A program made the position numbers and the translations under genes. 64,000 nt of DNA. Source: Pedobacter sp. BAL39 (GTDB lineage: Bacteria > Bacteroidota > Bacteroidia > Sphingobacteriales > Sphingobacteriaceae). Every line of letters starts with the position of its first letter. The stretch's first letter is position 1. The stretch is taken from the NCBI RefSeq assembly GCF_000170795.1, contig NZ_ABCM01000012.1:62001-126000 (forward strand), given 5' to 3'. The notes under the pieces were generated by a model, which had not been told where the DNA came from, searched no databases, and was given only the letters and a program-made list of their open reading frames with translations. Below are positions 34,667 to 42,728 of the stretch, piece after piece.

Positions 34667-36112
34667 ATGGAAGAAAACAAAAAAAACCAGGAAGCTACCT
34701 CCAGACGTAGTTTTCTTAAAACTACAGCGATTGCAGCTTCGGCTTTTATGATTGTTCCCCGTCATGTATTGGGCGGTAAAGGATTCCTTGCGCCAAGCGA
34801 CAGGCTGATTATTGCAGCCATCGGCGCCGGTGGTAAAGGAAAATCCGATATTGAAGGTTTTTACAATAGCGGAAAGGCCGACATCGGCTTCCTCTGTGAT
34901 GTCCACGACTCCAGGGCTGCAGCTTCAGTGAAGGCCTTTCCTAAAGCAAAATACTACCGCGACTTCCGCGAGATGCTGGACAAGGAATCGAAAAACTTCG
35001 ATGCCGTTTCCATATCTACACCTGACCACAACCACTTCATCCAGACCATTGCAGCAATGCAGCTGGGCAAACACGTGTATGTGCAAAAACCATTGACACA
35101 CGACATTTTTGAAGCACGCGCACTTACTGCAGCTGCAGCAAAATATAAAGTGGTTACCCAAATGGGAAATCAGGGCGCTTCAAATGATGGCCCTCGTCAG
35201 ATGAAAGAATGGTATGATGCCGGACTGATTGGTGACGTACACACCGTATATGCATGGACAGACAGACCGGTATGGCCGCAAGGCATTGCATGGTCGGCCA
35301 ACAGGGCTGAAGTGCCTAAAGACCTGAACTGGGACCTGTGGCTGGGTACTGCACCATACAAGGAATATGTAGATAAGCTGGTTCCTTTCAACTGGCGTGG
35401 ATGGTGGGACTATGGAACTGGTGCCCTCGGAGATATGGGATGTCACCTGCTGGAAGCTCCCTTCAGCGTGCTCAACCTGAAATATGCTTCTCAAGTAGAG
35501 GCCAGCGTCGGATCGGTATACGTGGATGAGTTTAAACGCGGTTATTTCCCTGAAAGCTGCCCTCCATCAAGCCACGTTACGCTGAAATTCCCGAAAACAA
35601 ACAAGACCCAGGGTGACGTTACCGTACACTGGATGGACGGTGGAATCCAGCCGGAAAGACCTGAAGAACTGGAAGCAAATGAGACTTTCGGCGATGGAGG
35701 TAATGGAACGCTGTTTATCGGTACCAAAGGTAAGATGATGTCCAGCACCTACAGTGCAGACCCCCGTCTCCTTCCGTTGAGCAAAAACAAAGACATCAAA
35801 GTGCCTGAACGTTTTGCACGTGTAAAAGGTGGCGCCAACGGCCACTATGCACAGTGGGTAGAAGCCTGTATCGCAGGATATGGCAAGAAAGAGCTGAGCT
35901 CTCCTTTTGAAATCGGAGGGCCATTGACTGAAGCACTGCTGATGGCCAACCTTGCCATCCGTGGTACCGATGTACAACGCAGAGATAGCAATGGCAAGAT
36001 CAGTTATCCAGGCAGGTATACCAAACTGCTGTGGGACAACACCAACATGAAGGTGACCAACTTCGATGAAGTCAACCAGTTCGTGAAAAGAGAATACCGC
36101 AAGGGCTGGTAA
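34667..36112 (+). CDS. Tat-exported Gfo/Idh/MocA-family oxidoreductase
   Basis: 481 residues with a twin-arginine signal (TSRRSFLKTT, Arg13-Arg14) so it is exported folded, presumably with NAD(P) bound, as known for glucose-fructose oxidoreductase and GH109 enzymes. Rossmann motif AAIGAGGKGKSDIEGF (about 50-65), signature YVQKPLTHDIFEA (Gln in place of the usual Glu before KP), and GALGDMGCHLLEA with the Asp/His pair. The C-terminal half matches the Bacteroidota-type C-terminal domain of these proteins. A periplasmic nicotinamide enzyme must recycle its cofactor on the protein, so it may catalyse a redox-neutral step such as oxidation-elimination-reduction. Confidence 0.88.
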   Translation: MEENKKNQEATSRRSFLKTTAIAASAFMIVPRHVLGGKGFLAPSDRLIIAAIGAGGKGKSDIEGFYNSGKADIGFLCDVHDSRAAASVKAFPKAKYYRDFREMLDKESKNFDAVSISTPDHNHFIQTIAAMQLGKHVYVQKPLTHDIFEARALTAAAAKYKVVTQMGNQGASNDGPRQMKEWYDAGLIGDVHTVYAWTDRPVWPQGIAWSANRAEVPKDLNWDLWLGTAPYKEYVDKLVPFNWRGWWDYGTGALGDMGCHLLEAPFSVLNLKYASQVEASVGSVYVDEFKRGYFPESCPPSSHVTLKFPKTNKTQGDVTVHWMDGGIQPERPEELEANETFGDGGNGTLFIGTKGKMMSSTYSADPRLLPLSKNKDIKVPERFARVKGGANGHYAQWVEACIAGYGKKELSSPFEIGGPLTEALLMANLAIRGTDVQRRDSNGKISYPGRYTKLLWDNTNMKVTNFDEVNQFVKREYRKGW

Positions 36113-36154
36113 TCAGCCCCTGCAAACCACATCAACACTAAAACAACACACAAC

Positions 36155-36847
36155 ATGAAAAAATACATTGTATCGGCACTACTATTGACTGCAATTGCAG
36201 GCGTAAACACTATTCAGGCCCAGTCTGTAAAAAAAGGATTTAAAGCGCTTTCTGATGGAAAAACCACCGCAGGATGGCATACATACGGACAGGCGACTGC
36301 CGGCGAGAAATGGAAGGTAGAAGATGGAGCCTTCCACCTGGACCCTTCTGTACAAAACGGCGGCGGCGACCTGATTACGGATAAAGAATACACCAACTTC
36401 CACTTGATCTACGACTGGAAAGTGGCCCCGAATGCAAACAGCGGTGTCATCTTTTACGTAAAGGAAGACAAAGAAAAATACCATGCTACCTATAGTACGG
36501 GACTGGAAATGCAGGTGATCGACAATGACGGACACCCTGATGCAAAAAATGTTAAACACCGCGCTGCCGACCTTTATGACATCATTGCCAGCAGCTCCGA
36601 GCCCGTAAAACCTGTTGGCGAGTGGAACACTGGTGAGATCATCAGCAAAAATGGCAAACTGGAACTTAAATTAAACGGTGTCACCGTGGTAAAAACCACG
36701 CTGTGGAATGATGACTTCAAAGCATTACTTGCAAAAAGCAAATTCGCGACATGGAAAGATTTTGCAGCTTTCAAAACCGGAAAAATTGCACTTCAGGATC
36801 ATGGAGATGAAGTTTGGTACCGCAACATCATGATTAAAGAATTGTAA
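36155..36847 (+). CDS. DUF1080 (3-keto-disaccharide hydrolase) family protein
   Basis: 230-residue secreted protein: signal peptide at 1-22 (ends IQAQS), then a concanavalin-like jelly-roll with the DUF1080 strings GFKALSDGKTTAGWHTYG, FHLIYDWKVAPNANSGVIFYV, GLEMQVIDNDGHPDAK, HRAADLYDII, GEWNTGEII, KLELKLNGV and a terminal IALQDHGDEVWYRNIMIKEL. Pfam names the family 3-keto-disaccharide hydrolase; characterised relatives act on 3-keto-glycosides or hydrate the 2-hydroxy-3-keto-glycal left by elimination. Its place between the exported Gfo/Idh/MocA gene and an MFS gene is the strongest single indicator of a 3-keto pathway here. Confidence 0.9.
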   Translation: MKKYIVSALLLTAIAGVNTIQAQSVKKGFKALSDGKTTAGWHTYGQATAGEKWKVEDGAFHLDPSVQNGGGDLITDKEYTNFHLIYDWKVAPNANSGVIFYVKEDKEKYHATYSTGLEMQVIDNDGHPDAKNVKHRAADLYDIIASSSEPVKPVGEWNTGEIISKNGKLELKLNGVTVVKTTLWNDDFKALLAKSKFATWKDFAAFKTGKIALQDHGDEVWYRNIMIKEL

Positions 36848-36874
36848 GCTAAAAGGGAAATTTATAAACCAAAT

Positions 36875-38107
36875 ATGAACTTAAACAACCGCATCAAATT
36901 GTCAGCCATGATGTTCCTGGAATTTTTCATCTGGGGTGCATGGTTTGTCACACTGGGAACCTTCATCGGTCATAACCTGAGTGCTACGGGAGGCCAGAGT
37001 GCCGCTGTATTCTCTACACAGTCGTGGGGCGCCATCATTGCCCCCTTTATCATTGGATTAATTGCCGACAGGTTTTTTAATGCTGAAAAGATTCTCGGTG
37101 TGCTGCACCTGATCGGAGCCGTGCTCATGTACCTCATGTACAATGCCGCTAACATAGATGTCTTCTATCCTTATGTGCTGGCGTACATGATCCTGTTCAT
37201 GCCTACGCTTGCCCTAGTCAACTCGGTATCTTTTAATCAGATGAAGGATCCTGAAAAGGAGTTTTCCACCATCAGGGTATTCGGTACCATTGGATGGATT
37301 GTAGCAGGCCTTTTAATCAGCTTTATATTCCATTGGGATTCACCGGAGGGTGTATCCGCAGGATTGCTGAAAAACACATTTCTGATGGCTGGTATCGCTT
37401 CGGCAGTTCTGGGATTGTTCAGCTTTGCATTACCAAAAACCCCACCTAAAGTTACGGCAGGTGAAAAGGTGAGCATCTCCCAGATCCTGGGGTTGGATGC
37501 ATTGAAGCTCCTTAAGGACAAAAACTTCGCGATCTTCTTTGTTTCCTCTATCCTGATCTGTATTCCCCTGGCATTTTACTACCAGAATGCGCATCCATTT
37601 TTGACAAATGTAGGCCTGGAAAACCCAACGGGAAAGATGACCATCGGACAGGTATCGGAGGTATTGTTCCTGTTATTGCTACCGGTATTTTTCACAAAAT
37701 TCGGTTTCAAAAAGACGATTCTTGTAGGCATGTTGGCATGGGGCGTACGTTATGCGTTGTTCGCCTACGGAAATGCAAATGAGCTGAGTTTTATGCTGAT
37801 CATTGGTATTGCCTTACATGGTATATGTTATGACTTTTTCTTCGTATCTGGTCAGATTTATACAAACTCCGCTGCCGGAGAGCAGTATAAAAGTGCCGCG
37901 CAGGGACTCATCACGCTGGCAACCTACGGTGTAGGTATGCTCATCGGGTTTGAAGTAGCGGGAGCAATCACGGATGCTTATAAACTGGCTGATGGTAGTT
38001 TTGACTGGAAAATGGTGTGGATCATTCCTTCAGGAATTGCCTTTGTAGTATTTCTGCTCTTCGCGTTGTTCTTCAACGACAAGAAAAAAGTTGCAGTAAA
38101 GCCTTAA
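36875..38107 (+). CDS. MFS transporter, nucleoside:H+ symporter (NupG/XapB) type
   Basis: 410-residue inner-membrane carrier with about 12 hydrophobic helices. The N-terminus (KLSAMMFLEFFIWGAWFVTLG) and the loop PEKEFSTIRVFGTIGWIVAG are characteristic of the nucleoside:H+ symporter branch, which in Bacteroidota is often found beside Gfo/Idh/MocA and TIM-barrel genes rather than nucleoside genes. Within this operon it most likely takes the periplasmic product (a 3-keto sugar or its anhydro form) into the cytosol. 27-bp gap from the DUF1080 gene, 33 bp to the next TIM-barrel gene. Confidence 0.88.
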   Translation: MNLNNRIKLSAMMFLEFFIWGAWFVTLGTFIGHNLSATGGQSAAVFSTQSWGAIIAPFIIGLIADRFFNAEKILGVLHLIGAVLMYLMYNAANIDVFYPYVLAYMILFMPTLALVNSVSFNQMKDPEKEFSTIRVFGTIGWIVAGLLISFIFHWDSPEGVSAGLLKNTFLMAGIASAVLGLFSFALPKTPPKVTAGEKVSISQILGLDALKLLKDKNFAIFFVSSILICIPLAFYYQNAHPFLTNVGLENPTGKMTIGQVSEVLFLLLLPVFFTKFGFKKTILVGMLAWGVRYALFAYGNANELSFMLIIGIALHGICYDFFFVSGQIYTNSAAGEQYKSAAQGLITLATYGVGMLIGFEVAGAITDAYKLADGSFDWKMVWIIPSGIAFVVFLLFALFFNDKKKVAVKP

Positions 38108-38140
38108 AGGATTGACTAAATAAACAAACGCTAATTCACC

Positions 38141-39022
38141 ATGAGCAAAGAACTCAGCAGGAGAACTGCATTGAAAAATATTGTTGCCGGAACCGCCGCT
38201 TTGGGTGTTTCGGCAACATTGCCCTCGTTTGCACTGGAAAGCTCTCCATCAACTATGTTAAAAGGAAATGTAAACCACTCCGTTTGCCGCTGGTGTTTTG
38301 GGGATATTGACCTGGACACCCTATGTATCGAGGCAAAAAAAATAGGGATAAAGGCGATAGACCTGGTAGGCCCTGCCGACTGGCATATATTGAAAAAACA
38401 CGGCCTGTATTCGTCCATGTGCAATGGCGCTGAAATCAATCTTGAAGACGGATGGAACGATCCTCAGTTTCACCCTACGCTGATCAAAAACTATTCGGAG
38501 ATGATCCCAAAAGTTGCGGCGGCAGGATATACACAGCTGATTTGCTTTAGTGGCAGCAGGCGTGGCAAAGACGATGAAACAGGATGGAAAAATTGTGTCG
38601 ACGGACTGAAACAGGTCATTGGCATTGCTGAAAAGCACAATGTGGTCCTGGTGATGGAACTGCTGAACAGCAAGGTAGACCATAAAGACTACCAATGTGA
38701 TACCACAGCATGGGGTGCCGAGCTGGCCAAGAGACTAGGATCAGAAAATTTCAAGCTGCTGTATGACATCTATCACATGCAGATCGATGAGGGCAACGTC
38801 ATCAATAACATCAACAAATACCACCAGTACATTTCGCACTACCATACTGCAGGTGTACCGGGAAGAAACGAAATTGACGACACTCAGGAATTATTCTATC
38901 CGGCAATCATCAGGGCCGTGCTGGCCACTGGATTTAAAGGATACCTTGCTCAGGAGTTCATTCCTAAGTATAAGGATAAAATCAAGTCGCTCAGCGACGC
39001 TGTAAAAATTTGTGACGTATAA
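38141..39022 (+). CDS. Tat-exported hydroxypyruvate isomerase-like TIM barrel
   Basis: 293-residue AP_endonuc_2 TIM barrel with a twin-arginine signal (LSRRTALKN followed by an Ala/Gly-rich hydrophobic run to about 31). The body begins NHSVCRWCFGDIDLD, typical of hydroxypyruvate isomerase (Hyi)-like proteins; metal ligands are likely the Glu in LVMELLNSKVDH, Asp in LLYDIYHMQI, His in SHYHTAGVPGRNE and Glu in LAQEFIPKY. The export signal argues against a real hydroxypyruvate isomerase role; a lyase or epimerase for a periplasmic keto-sugar is more plausible. The next start codon lies 8 bp after its stop. Confidence 0.85.
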   Translation: MSKELSRRTALKNIVAGTAALGVSATLPSFALESSPSTMLKGNVNHSVCRWCFGDIDLDTLCIEAKKIGIKAIDLVGPADWHILKKHGLYSSMCNGAEINLEDGWNDPQFHPTLIKNYSEMIPKVAAAGYTQLICFSGSRRGKDDETGWKNCVDGLKQVIGIAEKHNVVLVMELLNSKVDHKDYQCDTTAWGAELAKRLGSENFKLLYDIYHMQIDEGNVINNINKYHQYISHYHTAGVPGRNEIDDTQELFYPAIIRAVLATGFKGYLAQEFIPKYKDKIKSLSDAVKICDV

Positions 39023-39032
39023 AACCATAAGA

Positions 39033-39905
39033 ATGAATTCAAGAAGAACTTTTATTAAGACCGCGGGAATTGCCGCTGCAGGCGCCATCATGCTGCCTTC
39101 TTTTGCTTGCACACCAAGTGCTGCCAAACCGGTAGGCCTACAGCTATATACCCTCAGAGAAGTGATTGAAAAGGATGTAAAAGGAGTAATTGAAAAAATA
39201 GCCAAAGCCGGTTACAAAGAGGTAGAAACTTACGGTTTTGCCGCTGCAACAGGATACTTTGGCATGGATGTGAAGTCTTTTAAAAGCCTGCTGGATGACA
39301 ATGGACTAAAAGCACCAAGTGGACACTTTGGTCTGGACACCTTCCTGAAAGATGGCAAACAGGATGACCTGAATGCGGCCATTGAAGGTGCCAAAGGGCT
39401 GGAGATGTCGTATGTTACCATACCATGGATGGGCGACGCCCTGAGGACAAATCTTGATGATTATAAAAAAATCGCCCTCCGCTTAAATGAGGCAGCTGGG
39501 ATCTGCAAAAAAGCAGGCCTTTCACTGGCTTACCACAACCATGATTTTGAATTCACAAAATATGATGGCGGCACAGGTTATGAAGTGATGTTGAAAGAAA
39601 CGGATAAAGATGCAGTGAAGTTTGAAATGGACATCTATTGGGTGGTCAGATCAGGTAATGATCCTATTGCGCTATTTAATAAATATCCTGAGCGTTTCCC
39701 GATGTGGCATGTGAAAGACATGGACAAGGCAAACAACACCATCAACACAGAGGTGGGTACAGGAACGATAGACTTTAAATCACTTTTCAAGCATGCCAAG
39801 CAAGCTGGTCTGAAACATGCCATTGTGGAGCAGGAGAATTTCTCCAAGGATCCTTTTGTCAGCATTAAGGAAAGCATTGATTACATGAACCGCGAACTGG
39901 TGTAG
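39033..39905 (+). CDS. Tat-exported sugar phosphate isomerase/epimerase-like TIM barrel, copy 2
   Basis: 290 residues from the ATG at 39033; the frame is open to a GTG 21 bp upstream that overlaps the previous gene, but the ATG gives the Tat signal NSRRTFIKT directly at the N-terminus. A possible lipobox follows (LPSFAC). Motifs VGLQLYTLREVI, LAYHNHDFEF, MWHVKDMDKA, EVGTGTIDFK and IVEQEN match the protein at 28431-29366, so the two are clear paralogues placed at the two ends of the locus. Likely acts on the same class of periplasmic keto-sugar. Final gene before a strong terminator. Confidence 0.85.
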   Translation: MNSRRTFIKTAGIAAAGAIMLPSFACTPSAAKPVGLQLYTLREVIEKDVKGVIEKIAKAGYKEVETYGFAAATGYFGMDVKSFKSLLDDNGLKAPSGHFGLDTFLKDGKQDDLNAAIEGAKGLEMSYVTIPWMGDALRTNLDDYKKIALRLNEAAGICKKAGLSLAYHNHDFEFTKYDGGTGYEVMLKETDKDAVKFEMDIYWVVRSGNDPIALFNKYPERFPMWHVKDMDKANNTINTEVGTGTIDFKSLFKHAKQAGLKHAIVEQENFSKDPFVSIKESIDYMNRELV

Positions 39906-39923
39906 GAGAAATCTTAACATACG

Positions 39924-39961
39924 AAAAAGGGAGGTGGTTCAAAAGCTACTTCCCTTTTTTT
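39924..39961 (+). terminator. Terminator closing the oxidative catabolic operon
   Basis: 13-pair stem AAAAGGGAGGTGG (39925-39937) with CTACTTCCCTTTT (39946-39958), two wobble pairs, loop of 8, continuing into a T run to 39961. Confidence 0.85.
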
Positions 39962-40122
39962 ATGCTGAAAACGGTAAAAATTCACCATATTTGAAAAATC
40001 TGGTCTGAGGGGCAAAATCAAGACCAATACCCATGTTAACCAGATACTTAAATTGCGAATTTATTATCAAAAACTGAATACATATAAATTAACAAAAAAC
40101 AATAAAATAACCATTTAAAAAA

Positions 40123-41115
40123 ATGAAAATTGCAGTAGTAGGCGCCACCGGTTTGGTAGGTACCGTAATGTTAAAAGTGTTAGAAGAGCGTAACTTCCCG
40201 TTGACCGAGTTGATCCCGGTTGCATCCGAAAAAAGTGTTGGCAAGGAAATCACTTTCAAGGGTAAGAAGTACGCTATTGTAAACATGGATACTGCGATTT
40301 CAATGAAACCTGATATTGCTTTATTCTCTGCAGGTGGCAGCACTTCCCTGGAAAATGCACCTCGTTTTGCTGAAGCAGGAACTACGGTGATCGACAACTC
40401 ATCGGCATGGCGTATGGACCCATCAAAAAAATTGGTGGTACCAGAGGTGAATGCGCATGAGCTTTCTATCGACGATAAGATCATTGCTAACCCGAACTGT
40501 TCAACCATCCAGATGGTGGTGGCCTTAAAACCCCTTCACGATCAATATAAAATCAAACGTGTAGTCGTATCTACCTATCAGTCGGTCACGGGAACGGGCG
40601 TGAAAGCCGTAGATCAGATGATGAATGAGCGTAAAGGCATTACTGATGGTCCGATGGCTTATGCTTACCCGATCGACCTTAACGTCATTCCTCAGATTGA
40701 TGTTTTCGTAGAGAACGGATACACTAAGGAAGAGATGAAGATGATCAACGAGACGCGTAAGATCATGGGTGATGACAGCATTCGTCTGACTGCCACTACG
40801 GTACGTATCCCGGTAATGGGTGGACACTCTGAATCGGTAAACATCGAGTTTGAAAATGAATTTGATCTTGCTGAAGTAAGAAGTATCCTTGAGCAAACTG
40901 AAGGAATCATTGTGGTGGATGATATCGCCAACCTGAAATACCCTATGCCTAAAGATGCCCATGAAAAGGATGAGGTATTTGTAGGAAGGATCAGACGTGA
41001 CGAATCGATGCCAAACACATTGAACTTATGGATCGTTGCTGATAACCTGCGCAAAGGTGCAGCTACCAATGCCGTCCAAATCGCGGAATACCTAATCAAA
41101 AAAGAACTGGTATAA
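40123..41115 (+). CDS. asd: Aspartate-semialdehyde dehydrogenase
   Basis: NADPH-dependent reduction of aspartyl phosphate to aspartate semialdehyde, the branch to lysine/diaminopimelate, threonine and methionine. 330 residues is the normal length. Visible: cofactor motif VVGATGLVG (5-13), FSAGGSTS, the catalytic Cys in ANPNCSTIQM (near 126), a His in MGGHSESVN (near 240) and EVFVGRIRRD. Monocistronic: an operon terminator lies upstream and a strong hairpin terminator follows. The 217-bp upstream gap is AT-rich and holds no clear promoter match that I can defend. Confidence 0.95.
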   Translation: MKIAVVGATGLVGTVMLKVLEERNFPLTELIPVASEKSVGKEITFKGKKYAIVNMDTAISMKPDIALFSAGGSTSLENAPRFAEAGTTVIDNSSAWRMDPSKKLVVPEVNAHELSIDDKIIANPNCSTIQMVVALKPLHDQYKIKRVVVSTYQSVTGTGVKAVDQMMNERKGITDGPMAYAYPIDLNVIPQIDVFVENGYTKEEMKMINETRKIMGDDSIRLTATTVRIPVMGGHSESVNIEFENEFDLAEVRSILEQTEGIIVVDDIANLKYPMPKDAHEKDEVFVGRIRRDESMPNTLNLWIVADNLRKGAATNAVQIAEYLIKKELV

Positions 41116-41135
41116 ATTACCGACAAAAAATAATG

Positions 41136-41181
41136 AAGTGATGTATGAAAGGCGCCTGCGCTCACATACATCACTTTTTTT
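41136..41181 (+). terminator. Terminator of asd
   Basis: Perfect 12-bp stem AAGTGATGTATG (41136-41147) with complement (41165-41176), a 17-base loop containing GGCGCC, and a run of Ts to 41181. Confidence 0.88.
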
Positions 41182-41250
41182 ATGCCCCATTAGATCGTTA
41201 GGGCTTTTGCGCACGTTAAACCATTACATCTTTATCTGATCTGAACATTT

Positions 41251-42663
41251 ATGAAGCAAACCAAAAGCCTTATTCTTAGTTTCCTGCTGGCCCTCAGTTT
41301 TCAAGCCGCATCCGCCCAGGCGCCACTGCAAAAGCTGGAGCAGGCCTACAATACCCTCAATAAAGATCCCCAGGCTCGGTACGCTATTACTACGTTGTTG
41401 GTGCTGGATGCCAGGAGCGGAAAAACACTTTTTGGCAGAAATGAAAATATTGGCATTTCCACAGCCTCTACCCTGAAAACCATTACCTCTGCAACAGCCT
41501 TCAGCATACTGGGCAAAGATTTTCAATACCAGACTACCCTCGCCTATAGCGGCAGTGTCAGTGCTGATGGCACCCTGAACGGGGACCTTGTCATTATTGG
41601 CGGAGGAGACCCCACACTGGGCTCCTGGCGGTACGACCAAACGAAAGAAAATGTGATTCTCCAGCAATGGGTAGCAACAATCAGAAAGGCTGGTATCAAA
41701 AAGATAAATGGCAGCGTGATTGGTGATGACAGCGCCTGGGGTACGCAGAGTACCCCGGAGGGATGGATTTGGCAGGATATCGGCAACTATTATGGCGCAG
41801 GTCCTTCGGCACTCAGCTGGCGGGAAAACCAATTTGACATTCACCTTCGGGCAAAGTCCTCTGATGGAGTAACCATATTGAAAACCATACCAACCATGCC
41901 CTACCTAACGATTGTGAATGAGCTTCAGGCGGGTGCTGCAGGTACCGGCGACAATGTTTACGCCTTTCTTCCACCCTACTCCAACCTGGCGTACCTGCGT
42001 GGCAGCTGGGGTATCGGTTTTGATAAGTCGGGAATATCAGCCGCACTGCCTGATCCTGCATACGATGCCGCATTCCGGTTGCAGGATACATTGCAGCGTC
42101 TTGGTATCTCCACACAAAATGGCAGTACGACAGCCAGATTGTTAAAAGCTGAGGGTAAGAATGTTCCCGCCATCAGCCAAAAGCTGGCGACCATCAGCTC
42201 CCCATCACTCAGCGAGATCATTTACTGGTTTAACAGGAGAAGTGTGAACCTCTATGGAGAACATCTGCTGAGAACCATTGCCTGGAAAACAGGAAAAGCA
42301 GCAACCACCCGAAATGGCGTGCAGACCGAGCTGAATTTCTGGGCCGGCAAGGGCATAGACAAAAATTCCATGAACATCCTTGACGGCAGCGGCCTTTCTC
42401 CAGCCACCAGGGTGACTGCTAGTGCCATGGGCAGTGTCCTTTTCCAGGCGCAGCAGGAAGAATGGTTCCCTGAATACTATAAATCACTGCCCGAATACAA
42501 TGGTATGAAGCTGAAAAGCGGTACCATCAATGATGTTTCCGCTTATGCAGGATACTATACTGACCCTGCCGGACGCAAATACATCATTGTCATCAATATC
42601 AACAATTATACAGGTTCCGGCATCCGCAACAAGCTCTTCCAGGTACTGGACGCCTTAAAATAG
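41251..42663 (+). CDS. dacB: D-alanyl-D-alanine carboxypeptidase/endopeptidase, PBP4 (S13) family
   Basis: Periplasmic penicillin-binding protein that trims and cuts peptidoglycan cross-links. Signal peptide at 1-22 (ASAQ). The three serine-enzyme motifs are readable: SxxK as Ser73-Thr-Leu-Lys76, SxN as SVN in RRSVNLYGEHLL (about 330), and KTG replaced by KSG in LKSGTIND. Between the first two lies the large insertion typical of PBP4 with DLVIIGGGDPTLGS. 470 residues is normal. Short gap to a GH20 hexosaminidase, another possible cell-wall or chitin-active enzyme. Confidence 0.93.
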   Translation: MKQTKSLILSFLLALSFQAASAQAPLQKLEQAYNTLNKDPQARYAITTLLVLDARSGKTLFGRNENIGISTASTLKTITSATAFSILGKDFQYQTTLAYSGSVSADGTLNGDLVIIGGGDPTLGSWRYDQTKENVILQQWVATIRKAGIKKINGSVIGDDSAWGTQSTPEGWIWQDIGNYYGAGPSALSWRENQFDIHLRAKSSDGVTILKTIPTMPYLTIVNELQAGAAGTGDNVYAFLPPYSNLAYLRGSWGIGFDKSGISAALPDPAYDAAFRLQDTLQRLGISTQNGSTTARLLKAEGKNVPAISQKLATISSPSLSEIIYWFNRRSVNLYGEHLLRTIAWKTGKAATTRNGVQTELNFWAGKGIDKNSMNILDGSGLSPATRVTASAMGSVLFQAQQEEWFPEYYKSLPEYNGMKLKSGTINDVSAYAGYYTDPAGRKYIIVININNYTGSGIRNKLFQVLDALK

Positions 42664-42728
42664 ACCTATATGTTACCTTTTTTTAATAAATTGCGGGAAT
42701 TATCCATCCATACACCTGAATAAGTTTC

